From Legionella maioricensis (lineage in GTDB: Bacteria > Pseudomonadota > Gammaproteobacteria > Legionellales > Legionellaceae): a stretch of 64,000 bases of DNA. The stretch covers positions 1 to 64,000 of the forward strand of contig NZ_JAJKBJ010000009.1 in assembly GCF_023618015.1 (NCBI RefSeq). Direction: 5' to 3'. The notes beneath the pieces are model-generated. The model saw nothing but the letters and a program-made list of their open reading frames with translations, searched no databases and was not told the origin of the DNA. The position numbers were made by a program, and so were the translations under genes. Numbering within the stretch: position 1 is the first letter of the stretch; each line of letters opens with the position of its first letter. Shown here piece after piece: positions 25,243 through 34,520 of this stretch.

Positions 25243-25461
25243 TTATGTCAAGATTCCTGAAGGAGTTAAACTAGTAGATGCTGTATTAATAGAAATAGGC
25301 TCTTCCTTACCAAAGAAAGTCCCTTGAAAATTAATGCTCTGATTTTTTTTAACTACATAACTATTTGTTTTGAACCAATTTATATAATCGTCAATATTGG
25401 GCGTAGTCAAGGCGCGCCAGGGCCAGCCAACAGGATCTTGATGGAAATCATTTAATTCCAA
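25243..25461 (-). CDS. Small hypothetical, coupled to the upstream gene
   Basis: A 72-aa protein, MELNDFHQDPVGWPWRALTT at the start, with aromatic-rich GW and NWF segments and a polar C-terminus. I see no signal peptide and do not recognise the family. Its ATG overlaps the last 10 bases of the upstream 134-aa gene, indicating translational coupling. The two frames might alternatively be one gene split by a frameshift near 25,455, since neither has a recognised independent domain. Confidence 0.4.
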   Translation of the reverse strand: MELNDFHQDPVGWPWRALTTPNIDDYINWFKTNSYVVKKNQSINFQGTFFGKEEPISINTASTSLTPSGILT

Positions 25462-25856
25462 ACCATGGTGTGCTTCTCAGTACCGAGCATGGTTGCTAAT
25501 CGCTGGCGTTCCTGCGCGACATATTGCATTAAATCAGGAAAATAAATGTACTTTATTTTGGCTTTTTTGCTAATATGCTGAACAATTAATTTGGATTCTT
25601 CCGCCCATTTGGTTTGATCCAGATTTTTATATAGTTCAACATAAGCTTCACTGGCAGCTTTCATGGGGTGCTTCTTTATAAACATATGAGTGGAAAAGGC
25701 GAGCGCAGGGGAACAGCACAAAAAATTGAGTATCAATAACCCAAAACATAATAAAATCTGATCATTTAATCTATACGAACTACTGAAGCAGCAATCGATG
25801 TCAGTTATTACCGCTGAAAAAAGGGCGTAGCTAAGCACAGTACCAATTGATAACAT
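25452..25856 (-). CDS. Hypothetical membrane-associated protein
   Basis: A 134-aa frame with one strong hydrophobic segment (QILLCFGLLILNFLCCSPAL, about residues 32-51) that could be a late signal sequence or membrane anchor. A helical soluble part follows (SEAYVELYKNLDQTKWAEES, then LMQYVAQERQRLATMLG). ATG 25,856 lacks a clear ribosome binding site, so the start is uncertain; an unannotated start nearer the hydrophobic stretch is possible. It overlaps the next gene by 10 bases. Not recognised. Confidence 0.45.
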   Translation of the reverse strand: MLSIGTVLSYALFSAVITDIDCCFSSSYRLNDQILLCFGLLILNFLCCSPALAFSTHMFIKKHPMKAASEAYVELYKNLDQTKWAEESKLIVQHISKKAKIKYIYFPDLMQYVAQERQRLATMLGTEKHTMVWN

Positions 25857-26029
25857 CCAACTTTGGCGGTATTGTTTCTGTTACATCCCATCACTTACAT
25901 GCGTTTTGCTTGAGTATAAAAAAATATACGTGGCCTATAACTATTAAACCAATAAATTTTGCTGCTAATCCAAATAAAATGCTATATAATACACGACAAT
26001 TTTTAATCCATTAAAATTATAAGAGCGCT

Positions 26030-28120
26030 ATGACTGATTTAAACCTTTATAGAAACATTGGTATCTTCGCCCACGTAGATGCCGGAAAAACCACTACTAC
26101 CGAACGTATTCTCAAGCTTACCGGTAGAATTCACAGAATGGGTGAGGTTCACGAAGGTGAATCAACAACCGATTTCATGGAACAGGAAGCGGAACGCGGT
26201 ATTACCATTCAGTCAGCAGCAGTAAGTTGCTTCTGGAAAGGTACTCGTTTCAACGTTATCGACACCCCAGGACACGTAGACTTCACTGTAGAAGTATACC
26301 GTTCACTGAAGGTACTCGATGGCGGCATCGGGGTATTCTGTGGTTCTGGCGGTGTTGAGCCTCAGTCAGAAACTAACTGGCGCTATGCGAACAATTCAAA
26401 AGTATCTCGTTTGATTTTCGTAAACAAACTGGATCGTATTGGCGCGAACTTCTTGAGAGTAACTGAGCAAATCAAGAAAGTATTGGGTGCAAATCCTTTA
26501 ATTATGACTTTGCCGATCGGCTTTGAAGACAGCTTCGTAGGTGTTGTCGATCTATTAACCCGTAAAGCGTATGTTTGGGACGAAAGTGGTCAACCAGAAA
26601 ATTACAATGTTACTGATGTACCAGCTGATATGGTTGACGACGTTGAAACGTATCGTGCGCAATTAATTGAAACGGCACTTGAAATGGATGATGATTTGCT
26701 GATGGCTTATTTGGATGGCGAAGAGCCTTCAATAGAAGACATTAAGCGTTGTATCCGTAAAGGTACGCTTGAATTAGCATTCTTCCCAACTTATTGCGGT
26801 TCGGCCTTTAAAAACAAAGGGATGCAACTATTACTGGATGCAGTGGTTGACTATTTACCTGCTCCTCATGAAGTTAACCCACAACCTTTGACCAATGCTG
26901 AAGGTGAGCCAAACGGCCAATTCGCTATCGTTTCTCCTGATGAACCGTTCCGCGCCTTGGCATTTAAAATCATGGATGACCGTTTTGGAGCTTTAACATT
27001 CGTACGTATCTATTCAGGAAGACTAAATAAAGGGGATACTATTCTTAACTCCTTTACTGGTAAAACTGAACGGGTCGGTCGTATGGTTGAGATGCAGGCA
27101 AATGAGCGTAATGAATTACAAAGTGCTGAAGCTGGCGATATTATAGCCATCGTAGGTATGAAAAACGTTCGAACCGGTCACACTCTTTGCGATCCTAATC
27201 ACGAGTGTACTCTTGAAGCGATGGTTTTCCCTGAGCCAGTTATCTCTATTGCTGTCTCGCCAAAAGATAAAGGCTCAACCGAAAAAATGAGTATTGCTAT
27301 CGGTAAAATGGTTGCAGAAGATCCAACCTTTAGAGTGGAAACTGATGAAGATTCAGGTGAAACCATTCTCCGTGGTATGGGTGAATTACATCTTGATATT
27401 AAAGTGGATATTCTGAAACGTACGTACGATGTTGAGTTAATAGTAGGCCAACCACAGGTAGCTTACCGCGAAACCATAACCAAATCGATTCAAGACAGCT
27501 ATACCCACAAGAAACAATCAGGTGGTGCTGGTCAATACGGTAAAATTGACTACACTATATCACCAGGAGAGCCAAACACTGGATTCACTTTCATCACTTC
27601 TGTTGTGGGTGGAAACGTTCCTAAAGAATTCTTCCCTGCAATTGAAAAAGGTTTTCGCTCAATGATGAATACCGGTACGTTGGCAGGTTTCCCAGTATTG
27701 GATGTGGTAATTGACCTCACCGATGGTGCTTATCATGCCGTTGACTCTTCAGCAATTGCGTTTGAAATTGCGGCAAAAGGTGCATTTCGTCAATCGATGC
27801 CAAAAGCTGGTCCACAATTGCTTGAACCAATCATGAAGGTAGACGTTTATAGTACGGAAGAAGATGTAGGTAATGTGATCGGTGACTTGAACCGTCGTCG
27901 TGGCATGATCTCTGGCCAAGAACCCAGTGCAGCTGGCGTCCGCATTAAAGCCGATGTTCCTCTTTCAGAAATGTTTGGTTACATCAGTACATTGCGTACC
28001 CTTACTTCTGGTCGTGGTCAATTCTCAATGGAATTCTCTCACTATGCTCCTTGCCCAACCAGTGTAGCTGAAGCAGTGATTGCCAAAGAGAAAGAAAAGA
28101 AAGCTGCAGCTGCTAAGTAA
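26030..28120 (+). CDS. fusA2: Elongation factor G, EF-G2 type
   Basis: A 696-aa translational GTPase that promotes translocation and/or ribosome recycling. G1 is [14 protein letters not shown]3 is DTPGH, G4 is NKLD and G5 is SAF. Domains II-V follow in full (for example [16 protein letters not shown] and [17 protein letters not shown]). Phrases such as [40 protein letters not shown] and [18 protein letters not shown] match the second-copy EF-G2 (FusA2) type of gammaproteobacteria. They differ from the str-operon EF-G. It stands alone without rpsL, rpsG or tuf. TAAGAG precedes the ATG. Its codon use looks more conserved than that of its neighbours. Confidence 0.93.
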   Translation: MTDLNLYRNIGIFAHVDAGKTTTTERILKLTGRIHRMGEVHEGESTTDFMEQEAERGITIQSAAVSCFWKGTRFNVIDTPGHVDFTVEVYRSLKVLDGGIGVFCGSGGVEPQSETNWRYANNSKVSRLIFVNKLDRIGANFLRVTEQIKKVLGANPLIMTLPIGFEDSFVGVVDLLTRKAYVWDESGQPENYNVTDVPADMVDDVETYRAQLIETALEMDDDLLMAYLDGEEPSIEDIKRCIRKGTLELAFFPTYCGSAFKNKGMQLLLDAVVDYLPAPHEVNPQPLTNAEGEPNGQFAIVSPDEPFRALAFKIMDDRFGALTFVRIYSGRLNKGDTILNSFTGKTERVGRMVEMQANERNELQSAEAGDIIAIVGMKNVRTGHTLCDPNHECTLEAMVFPEPVISIAVSPKDKGSTEKMSIAIGKMVAEDPTFRVETDEDSGETILRGMGELHLDIKVDILKRTYDVELIVGQPQVAYRETITKSIQDSYTHKKQSGGAGQYGKIDYTISPGEPNTGFTFITSVVGGNVPKEFFPAIEKGFRSMMNTGTLAGFPVLDVVIDLTDGAYHAVDSSAIAFEIAAKGAFRQSMPKAGPQLLEPIMKVDVYSTEEDVGNVIGDLNRRRGMISGQEPSAAGVRIKADVPLSEMFGYISTLRTLTSGRGQFSMEFSHYAPCPTSVAEAVIAKEKEKKAAAAK

Positions 28121-28308
28121 AATAGCTAGCAATTTTTAAAGAGCTCTGTCAGTTTGTTTTCTGGTAGGGCTTTTAAAAGTCCAAATGAATCAGGTATGGA
28201 ATTTAAAAAATTTCTTACCTGATTACTTTCAAGAAAAAGCATCGTTATTTTGCCTGCGTTCGTCAGATTTAGTACTATGTAAGTCTCATTCAATTTTTAG
28301 AGTAATCT

Positions 28309-29403
28309 ATGGCTTTATATATAGGTTTAATGTCTGGAACCAGCATGGACGGTATTGATGCTGCCCTTGTAGAAATGCCAACAAACACTTTGAAATACGG
28401 TATTACTGTGAAATACAGTGATGAAGTCAAAAAAAACATCGATCATGTAATTAGTAGCAATAATTTAAGTCTTGCTTCAGTTTGTCAATTAAATACACTT
28501 ATTGGAAGAGAGTTTGCTGGGGCAGTGAATAATTTACTGCAGGAAGCGAATATATCTCCTAATGATATAATGGCTATAGGTAGTCATGGACAGACCTTAT
28601 GTCATGATACAAGTGTCAGTATTCCTTATACATTACAATTAGGTTGTGGCCATACTATTTCTTCGCTAACAGGTATTACTGTAGTCGCAGATTTTAGAAC
28701 AAGAGATTTAGTGAATGGGGGGCAAGGAGCGCCCTTTGCGCCCTTATATCATCAGGAATTATTTAATAAACCAGACATTAATCTGGCTGTACTTAATATT
28801 GGCGGTATCTCTAATGTTAGTTTTATTGCTTCAGGACAGAGAACAGAAGGATGGGATATAGGTCCTGGTAATTGTCTAATGGATGCGTGGATCACTGAGC
28901 ATCAGGGAAAATCCTTTGATGCCGATGGTTTATGGGCCATGCAGGGCGAAATAATCCGTCCTTTACTCGATCAATTATTGTCAGATCCTTTTTTTGGTTT
29001 AGTTCCCCCAAAAAGTATTGGTAAAGAATATTTTTCATTATTGTGGTTAAAGTCCTATTTAAAAAAAGAATATAAAGCTGTGGATGTGCAAGCTACTTTA
29101 TTGGCTTTAACAGCGCATTCAATTGCTACAACAATTTTAAGAAAAGAGACGATAAAACAATTATATTTATGTGGGGGAGGAACCCATAATCTCTATTTAC
29201 GCAAAATGTTGGCGGATTTATTACCGGGTATTGCCGTAAATAGTATCGCGGACATCGGTGTAAGCCCCGACTATTTAGAAGCGATGATGTTTGCCTGGTT
29301 AGCTTCTCAAACCATGAATCAAATCCCGGTTAACTTAACTGCAATTACCGGCGCCAAACGTCCCGCTATTCTAGGAGCGATTTATCCTATAAAATCATAT
29401 TGA
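28309..29403 (+). CDS. anmK: Anhydro-N-acetylmuramic acid kinase
   Basis: A 364-aa sugar kinase of peptidoglycan recycling that hydrolyses and phosphorylates 1,6-anhydro-MurNAc to MurNAc-6-phosphate. N-terminal phosphate-binding GLMSGTSMDGIDAALVE is diagnostic, followed by IGSHGQTLCHD, NGGQGAPFAPLYH, NIGGISNVSFI and the ATP-site LCGGGTHN. Length fits the family. The gene precedes an MFS transporter by 55 bases, possibly a recycling pair, although that transporter's substrate is unknown. MurQ was not seen nearby. The start ATG 28,309 follows AGAGTAATCT, a modest ribosome binding site. Confidence 0.95.
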   Translation: MALYIGLMSGTSMDGIDAALVEMPTNTLKYGITVKYSDEVKKNIDHVISSNNLSLASVCQLNTLIGREFAGAVNNLLQEANISPNDIMAIGSHGQTLCHDTSVSIPYTLQLGCGHTISSLTGITVVADFRTRDLVNGGQGAPFAPLYHQELFNKPDINLAVLNIGGISNVSFIASGQRTEGWDIGPGNCLMDAWITEHQGKSFDADGLWAMQGEIIRPLLDQLLSDPFFGLVPPKSIGKEYFSLLWLKSYLKKEYKAVDVQATLLALTAHSIATTILRKETIKQLYLCGGGTHNLYLRKMLADLLPGIAVNSIADIGVSPDYLEAMMFAWLASQTMNQIPVNLTAITGAKRPAILGAIYPIKSY

Positions 29404-29458
29404 CAAACTAAATGGCCATAGGCTTTAATGAGCCATTCCTAATTAGAGTGATTCTGAA

Positions 29459-30754
29459 TTGAGCGCACATTACACAAAAAAAACAAAGGACTTGGGTGAG
29501 ACTAATCTGACTGCTGCTTATGTCATATTTTTCTTAGCGGCCTCTTTTTATCTATATGAGTTTATATTACAAGTCGCGCCGAGTGTTATGGCCGAGTCAA
29601 TGATGAAAACATTTCACGTCACCGGTGAAGGCTTTGGTTTTATTTCGGCTTTTTATTTTTATGCTTACGCACCTGCTCAGTTACCTGCGGGAGTTTTGTA
29701 TGACCGTTATGGCCCCCGTAAGTTAATGACTTTTGCTATTATTTTGTGCGCGTTAGGCTCTGCCTTTTTTGCCTCAACAGACAGCGTATTTACTGCGTCT
29801 ATGGGCAGATTTCTGATCGGAATAGGATCGGCTTTTTCTTTTATAGGGGTTTTGGTACTGATTTCGCGTTGGTTTCCTCCTTATTATTTCGCCATTCTTG
29901 CCGGAGTAGCACAATTAATGAGTTCAGTAGGGGCCATGTTTGGAGAGGTTCCTTTGGCATCCCTCATTGCTCACGTAGGATGGCGTAACGCCAGTTTTAT
30001 TTTATCTGCCGTCGGCTTTATTTTAGCTGGTTTTTTTTGGGTATATATTCGTGATTATCCACATCAGCAAAATCAAACTATCCCTGATCATTATTTGAGA
30101 GAAGAGTGGAAAAGGCTTGTTGCCGTATGTAAACATGCTCATACCTGGATTATAGGTGGTTATGCCTTCGCTATTTGGACACCTATAGCGGTATTCGCTG
30201 CTCTTTGGGGCGTTCCTTATCTTCAGGAAAAATTTCAAATCAGCGTGGTGGCTGCATCCGGGTTATGCAGTATGATTTGGCTTGGTATAGGGATAGGTAG
30301 CCCTTTATTAGGCTGGTTTAGTGACAAAATAGAAAGCCGTCGCATTGCTTTAATTATAAGCGCGGTTTTAGGTTTGGTTGCTACCTTGATTTTACTTTAT
30401 TCATCCCAACTGTCTTATGGCTGGGCACATTTCATTTTATTTGTATTAGGTTTGGGAGCAGGAGGACAGACAGTAAGTTTTGCCGTAGTTAAGGAAAATA
30501 ACTCTGCTGAATTAGTTGGAACCGCCTCTGGTTTCAATAATTTGTCTGTTTTAATTGGCGGAGCAATTTTTCAGCCTTTAGTGGGCTATATATTGAATCA
30601 TACAGACGATTCATCACGCTTGGTTAATGGCATCCACGTCTATAGTATATCAAGTTATCAGACGGCTCTATTAGTCATGCCTTTGTGTTTCTTGGGAAGT
30701 TTGTTGATTGCTACTTTTTTACTTAAAGAGTCTCATCCAAGTCACCGTCATTAA
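29459..30754 (+). CDS. MFS transporter
   Basis: A 431-aa twelve-helix major facilitator permease. The signature loop between helices 2 and 3 appears as GVLYDRYGPRKLMT. Helices continue (ILCALGSAFFASTDSVF, GRFLIGIGSAFSFIGVLVLI). The later half has GWFSDKIESRR as the second signature loop. It resembles the sugar-phosphate/anion-cation symporter type in its N-terminus (YEFILQVAPSVMAESMMKTF), a type common in Legionella (Pht-like families); the substrate is not deducible. The start is TTG 29,459; the next in-frame ATG would remove the first membrane helix. It lies 55 bases after anmK. A hairpin at 30,773-30,827 follows. Confidence 0.88.
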   Translation: MSAHYTKKTKDLGETNLTAAYVIFFLAASFYLYEFILQVAPSVMAESMMKTFHVTGEGFGFISAFYFYAYAPAQLPAGVLYDRYGPRKLMTFAIILCALGSAFFASTDSVFTASMGRFLIGIGSAFSFIGVLVLISRWFPPYYFAILAGVAQLMSSVGAMFGEVPLASLIAHVGWRNASFILSAVGFILAGFFWVYIRDYPHQQNQTIPDHYLREEWKRLVAVCKHAHTWIIGGYAFAIWTPIAVFAALWGVPYLQEKFQISVVAASGLCSMIWLGIGIGSPLLGWFSDKIESRRIALIISAVLGLVATLILLYSSQLSYGWAHFILFVLGLGAGGQTVSFAVVKENNSAELVGTASGFNNLSVLIGGAIFQPLVGYILNHTDDSSRLVNGIHVYSISSYQTALLVMPLCFLGSLLIATFLLKESHPSHRH

Positions 30755-30772
30755 TAAACTGGATTGGGAAAC

Positions 30773-30827
30773 GAGAAACAGGCTCTATAAAGACGGTTCA
30801 TTTTTTCCAAATTTAGCCTGTTTTCTC
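30773..30827. terminator. Hairpin after the MFS gene, possible terminator
   Basis: GAGAAACAGGCT (30,773-30,784) pairs with AGCCTGTTTTCTC (30,815-30,827) around a 30-base loop that holds a T6 run. It lacks a clean T-tract after the stem, so it is a weak terminator candidate or a small repeat. Confidence 0.35.
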
Positions 30828-30887
30828 AATTCAGCTCTATAATTAAAACATATTCTAAACATATTCAAGCGCGGATATGTACTTAAT

Positions 30888-33035
30888 ATGAGTAAAAATA
30901 GAGAAGAAAGTAACAGGAAATTATTTTTTCAAAACATGAGATTGAGCAGATCAATGCTTAATTTAATATTTGTTATAGGACTTATTTGTCTTTTAACTTT
31001 AAGTATTGTTTCCTATCACCAGGTAAATAAATTAATTGCTGCTAATAAATGGGTGGCGCATACCTATCAAGTGATTCAAAAAACCAATTCCTCCTTATAT
31101 AAGTTCTTAGAGATTGAGTCTCAGCAACGTGGATACATAGCTACAGGTGATGAGCACTATTTAAGTGACATCAATCAGATTAAGTCTAATTTAAAACTGG
31201 ATTTAAAGAAACTTGTAAATCTGACTAAGGATAATGCAGGACAAAATAAGCGCGTATTTCAGTTGATTGAATTAATCAGTCGAAGACTGGATTTATTGGA
31301 TCAACTAATCCAGTTGAAGCAGGCTAATAAGTCAGGAGTAGATCAAAGTAATAATTTATTCAATAAAAGTCAAAGTGCATCAACTCGGGTCAAAGATTTA
31401 GGACATGAAATTAAATCAATTGAATATGTATTATTAAATGAAAGAAATGAATTTGCTTTAAAGAACGCTAAAAATACTAATGGTATTTTAATTATAGGTA
31501 GCTTAATTAGCGTCATTTTTTTAATTTTAGCTTTTGTTCTGGCCAATACTGAGTTGTCAATGCGAAAGAGGATTGAACATAATAATAAGAATTTTCAAAA
31601 TCGGTTGCGAAAAATTATTGAAAGCACGAGTGATATGATTGCGGCATTTGATGTAGATGAAAAGTTCATTATTTTTAATGACGCATATCAGCGTGAATTT
31701 AAACGTCTTTCTGGGAAAACTATTGCTATTGGTGTGAGACTTGACGATGTTTTTTCAGAGGGTACACCCGCTCAAAAAAAACTGATCCAAACTTGGAAAA
31801 ATTCCCTCAATGGCACTGAAGAAATAAAAAATGTAGAGTTTGATATTGATAATGAGACTAATACTTATGAAATGAGTTCCTGTTTCATTCAAAATGATGA
31901 AAATGAAATGATAGGAACAGTACAGACAGTTCGGAATATAACAAAACGAATACAAGATTATATGGTTCTTCAAAAATCCTATGAAAGCCTTGCCAAGGGA
32001 ATGACGGAATTACAGAATAAAAACAATCAAATAACACTGCTTGTAGATATGAGTGATATTATGCTTGCTTGTGTCTCACAAGATGAATTAACTAGTGTGG
32101 TATCAAACTATTTGCAGCGACTTCTCGATTTCGCGAGTGGGTATTTGTATGTGATGCATCCATCAAAAAATTATTTGGAAGTTGCAACGAGTTGGGGAAA
32201 TCCAAATCCGCAAGAAACTATTTTTACTCCTGACCAATGTTGGGCTATTAAACTGGGTCGAAGACATCATGTTGGATTATTACATAATGAGCTAATATGT
32301 CCTCACATTAAAAGTTTTGATGAACAAAGCTCCTCTTTTCTTTGTCTACCCCTAATGGCTCAGAATGATATTTACGGGCTATTGTATATGGAGACAAAAG
32401 AGAGGAGTAATCAGGAATTTTTATTCGATGAAAATCAAAGACTTTTAATCAATGCCTTTGCAGAACTAACGGCTTTGGCTTTGGCTAATGTTCGCTTAAG
32501 AGAAAACCTTCGTTATCAATCGATTCGTGATCCTTTGACTGGTCTGTATAATCGCCGTTATTTGGACGATTTCCTCTTTAAGCAAATTCACCAGGCAGAA
32601 CGTTCAAAATCGTCGATCGCAATTTTGATGATGGATTTGGATCATTTTAAGAAAATTAATGATACCTATGGTCATGATGCCGGAGATGCCGTCTTAAAAG
32701 AGCTCGGAAAAATATTCCAAAATGACATCCGATTAGGGGATATTGCTGCCAGATATGGTGGGGAGGAGTTCATTATTATGTTTTATAATGCGGACGTAGA
32801 AGTAGCCTTACGTCGCGCTGAAAGTATTAGGCAAGCCGTTACCATGTTACACATAAAGTATGGGGCGCAAGAGGTTGGTCCAATTACTATTTCTATAGGG
32901 GTTAGTACTTATCCATCTGATGGTAAAAGTCCTGAAGAATTAATTGAGGCCGCAGATAAAGCATTATATTACGTTAAGAAAAATGGAAAAAATAAGGTAG
33001 CCTTATATTCTGAAATACCCTCTCCGCATAACTAA
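30888..33035 (+). CDS. Membrane diguanylate cyclase (CHASE3-PAS-GAF-GGDEF)
   Basis: A 715-aa sensor that makes cyclic di-GMP. TM1 lies at about residues 23-44. An extracytoplasmic CHASE3-like helical sensor (residues 45-195, with SLYKFLEIESQQRGYIATGD) and TM2 (about 200-222) follow. Next come a PAS domain (about 240-350), a GAF domain (about 385-540) and the GGDEF domain. The catalytic loop is GGEEF at 624-628, compatible with activity. An RxxD feedback-inhibition site is present at 615-618 (RLGD). ATG 30,888 is the chosen start. It is convergent with the downstream minus-strand MFS gene. The likely role is stress, biofilm or virulence signalling, as for other Legionella GGDEF proteins; the ligand is unknown. 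Confidence 0.92.
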   Translation: MSKNREESNRKLFFQNMRLSRSMLNLIFVIGLICLLTLSIVSYHQVNKLIAANKWVAHTYQVIQKTNSSLYKFLEIESQQRGYIATGDEHYLSDINQIKSNLKLDLKKLVNLTKDNAGQNKRVFQLIELISRRLDLLDQLIQLKQANKSGVDQSNNLFNKSQSASTRVKDLGHEIKSIEYVLLNERNEFALKNAKNTNGILIIGSLISVIFLILAFVLANTELSMRKRIEHNNKNFQNRLRKIIESTSDMIAAFDVDEKFIIFNDAYQREFKRLSGKTIAIGVRLDDVFSEGTPAQKKLIQTWKNSLNGTEEIKNVEFDIDNETNTYEMSSCFIQNDENEMIGTVQTVRNITKRIQDYMVLQKSYESLAKGMTELQNKNNQITLLVDMSDIMLACVSQDELTSVVSNYLQRLLDFASGYLYVMHPSKNYLEVATSWGNPNPQETIFTPDQCWAIKLGRRHHVGLLHNELICPHIKSFDEQSSSFLCLPLMAQNDIYGLLYMETKERSNQEFLFDENQRLLINAFAELTALALANVRLRENLRYQSIRDPLTGLYNRRYLDDFLFKQIHQAERSKSSIAILMMDLDHFKKINDTYGHDAGDAVLKELGKIFQNDIRLGDIAARYGGEEFIIMFYNADVEVALRRAESIRQAVTMLHIKYGAQEVGPITISIGVSTYPSDGKSPEELIEAADKALYYVKKNGKNKVALYSEIPSPHN

Positions 33036-33071
33036 TATCCGAAGCCGGATGATGGCTATCAATTGCGGTGC

Positions 33072-34328
33072 TTATAGGTTTTCAATATGCGTCTGTTTCT
33101 CCTTTTCAGACATAAAAGTCAAACTGATAAATATTAAAAATAGGGCGCCGACGGCATTGCAGAAAATACCAAAGTACAAATTATTATGCTGCTGATAGAA
33201 GACGCTTGCTATTTCTATGCCTATGGCGCCAATAATCATCACACTCAAACTCACTAGCGCAGACGCGGTTCCCTTGCTAACCGAGGTGATGAACAGACAA
33301 AACCTGTTCAATGGCGCATTAATTATGCTGAGTGAAAAAAAATAAATAATAATTCCCGGTAGTAAATAGTGATAATCATTACCATACAAATAGGGTAGAA
33401 GGGCTATTAATATGATTCCTATCGCCATAATAATGCAACCAAGAAATATAATCTGTTTAATTTTATATTTGTAAGTTAATCGATGCAGAAACCAATTTCC
33501 GATAATCGTTGCCCCAAATATGGGTAGCTGCCAAAGACCATATTGAATAACAGTTAATTTAGCTTCAGTAATCAGTATTATAGGGGCCAGCGCAATCCAA
33601 GCGATACAAGGAATGCCGATAATGCCTGCAGCTATGGTACTAAAGCAAAAAGTTGTATTAGTACATAGTTCTTTATAGTTCTTAAATATTGATTTTGCAG
33701 AGAATGGGACTTTAGGAGTTATTTCGCCATTTCTTTTAACATGACCTATAGGCTCAGGCATATAACGCCATAACCCCCAAAGAGCAATAAGTGCAAAGAA
33801 GGCTATCATGACAAATATAAAACGCCAGGAAGTGTAATGGATAATAATGGCACCTAAAAGTGGTCCAAGCAAAGGTGCTAAAATAGCAGCATTAGCCATA
33901 ATCGCTATAAGCCGAATGGCATTCATTTCATCAAATATTTCTTGAATGGTTGCGTACCCGATAACCCCAATAAAACATAATCCCATTCCCTGGAAAAATC
34001 GGGCAATGAGAAACTGATCCATTGAATGAGAGCAAGCAATTAATAAGGTAAAAATAAAGAAGAGACAGGCTCCCAACAACATCGATGGTCGTCTACCGTA
34101 CGTGTCGGAGATGGGACCGAGTATTAGCTGCAGACTGGCGCCACCAAGAATATAAACGGTAAGGGAAGTCGCAACAGTAGACTCAGGTGCATTAAAAGAT
34201 TTTACTACATTAATCATGCCGGGCATGATCATGTCATTGGCAATATAGGTTAGAAACTCATATAAAACCAGGAAGCAAGCAAAAGTCAGGGCCTGTCTGC
34301 GCGATATAGGAATAAGTGGATCAGACAT
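33072..34328 (-). CDS. Bcr/CflA-type MFS drug efflux pump
   Basis: A 418-aa permease of the 12-helix drug:H+ antiporter-1 group. It has the DHA1 antiporter motif region (GACLFFIFTLLIACSHSMDQ), the signature loop GPISDTYGRRPSMLLG, and motif C-like GPLLGAIIIHYTSWRFIFVM. The family exports bicyclomycin, chloramphenicol and similar drugs, or small metabolites. A 23-base perfect palindrome is centred 43 bases upstream of the start, a likely repressor site. It is divergent from the F-box/kinase gene with a 192-base gap. The true substrate is unknown. Confidence 0.9.
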   Translation of the reverse strand: MSDPLIPISRRQALTFACFLVLYEFLTYIANDMIMPGMINVVKSFNAPESTVATSLTVYILGGASLQLILGPISDTYGRRPSMLLGACLFFIFTLLIACSHSMDQFLIARFFQGMGLCFIGVIGYATIQEIFDEMNAIRLIAIMANAAILAPLLGPLLGAIIIHYTSWRFIFVMIAFFALIALWGLWRYMPEPIGHVKRNGEITPKVPFSAKSIFKNYKELCTNTTFCFSTIAAGIIGIPCIAWIALAPIILITEAKLTVIQYGLWQLPIFGATIIGNWFLHRLTYKYKIKQIIFLGCIIMAIGIILIALLPYLYGNDYHYLLPGIIIYFFSLSIINAPLNRFCLFITSVSKGTASALVSLSVMIIGAIGIEIASVFYQQHNNLYFGIFCNAVGALFLIFISLTFMSEKEKQTHIENL

Positions 34329-34359
34329 AACTTTAGCCTTGATATCATAATCAGAAAAT

Positions 34360-34382
34360 AACGTTATATAGTATATAACGTT
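34360..34382. promoter_or_regulatory. Perfect palindrome, putative repressor operator
   Basis: AACGTTATATA (34,360-34,370) and TATATAACGTT (34,372-34,382) are exact reverse complements around a single G. It lies 31 bases upstream of the MFS start, overlapping where a promoter for that gene would be. The size and symmetry are those of TetR/MarR-type operators. It could serve both divergent genes. No regulator gene is adjacent. Confidence 0.6.
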
Positions 34383-34520
34383 TCCTATCTATTTTACGAT
34401 AGAGAAAAACAAGCAGATTGAGTGATTTGCATGCATTAATCATTATTTAATGGTTGTTAGTATAGAGTTCATTTTTATATACTATAAAAATCGTATCCCG
34501 CCAGGACACTTAAGGATCTT

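Noticed and set aside
28187-28224. AATCAGGTA/TACCTGATT hairpin after the EF-G2 gene as a terminator
   Set aside because: The stem is plausible but lacks a following T-run on the plus strand; left unassigned.
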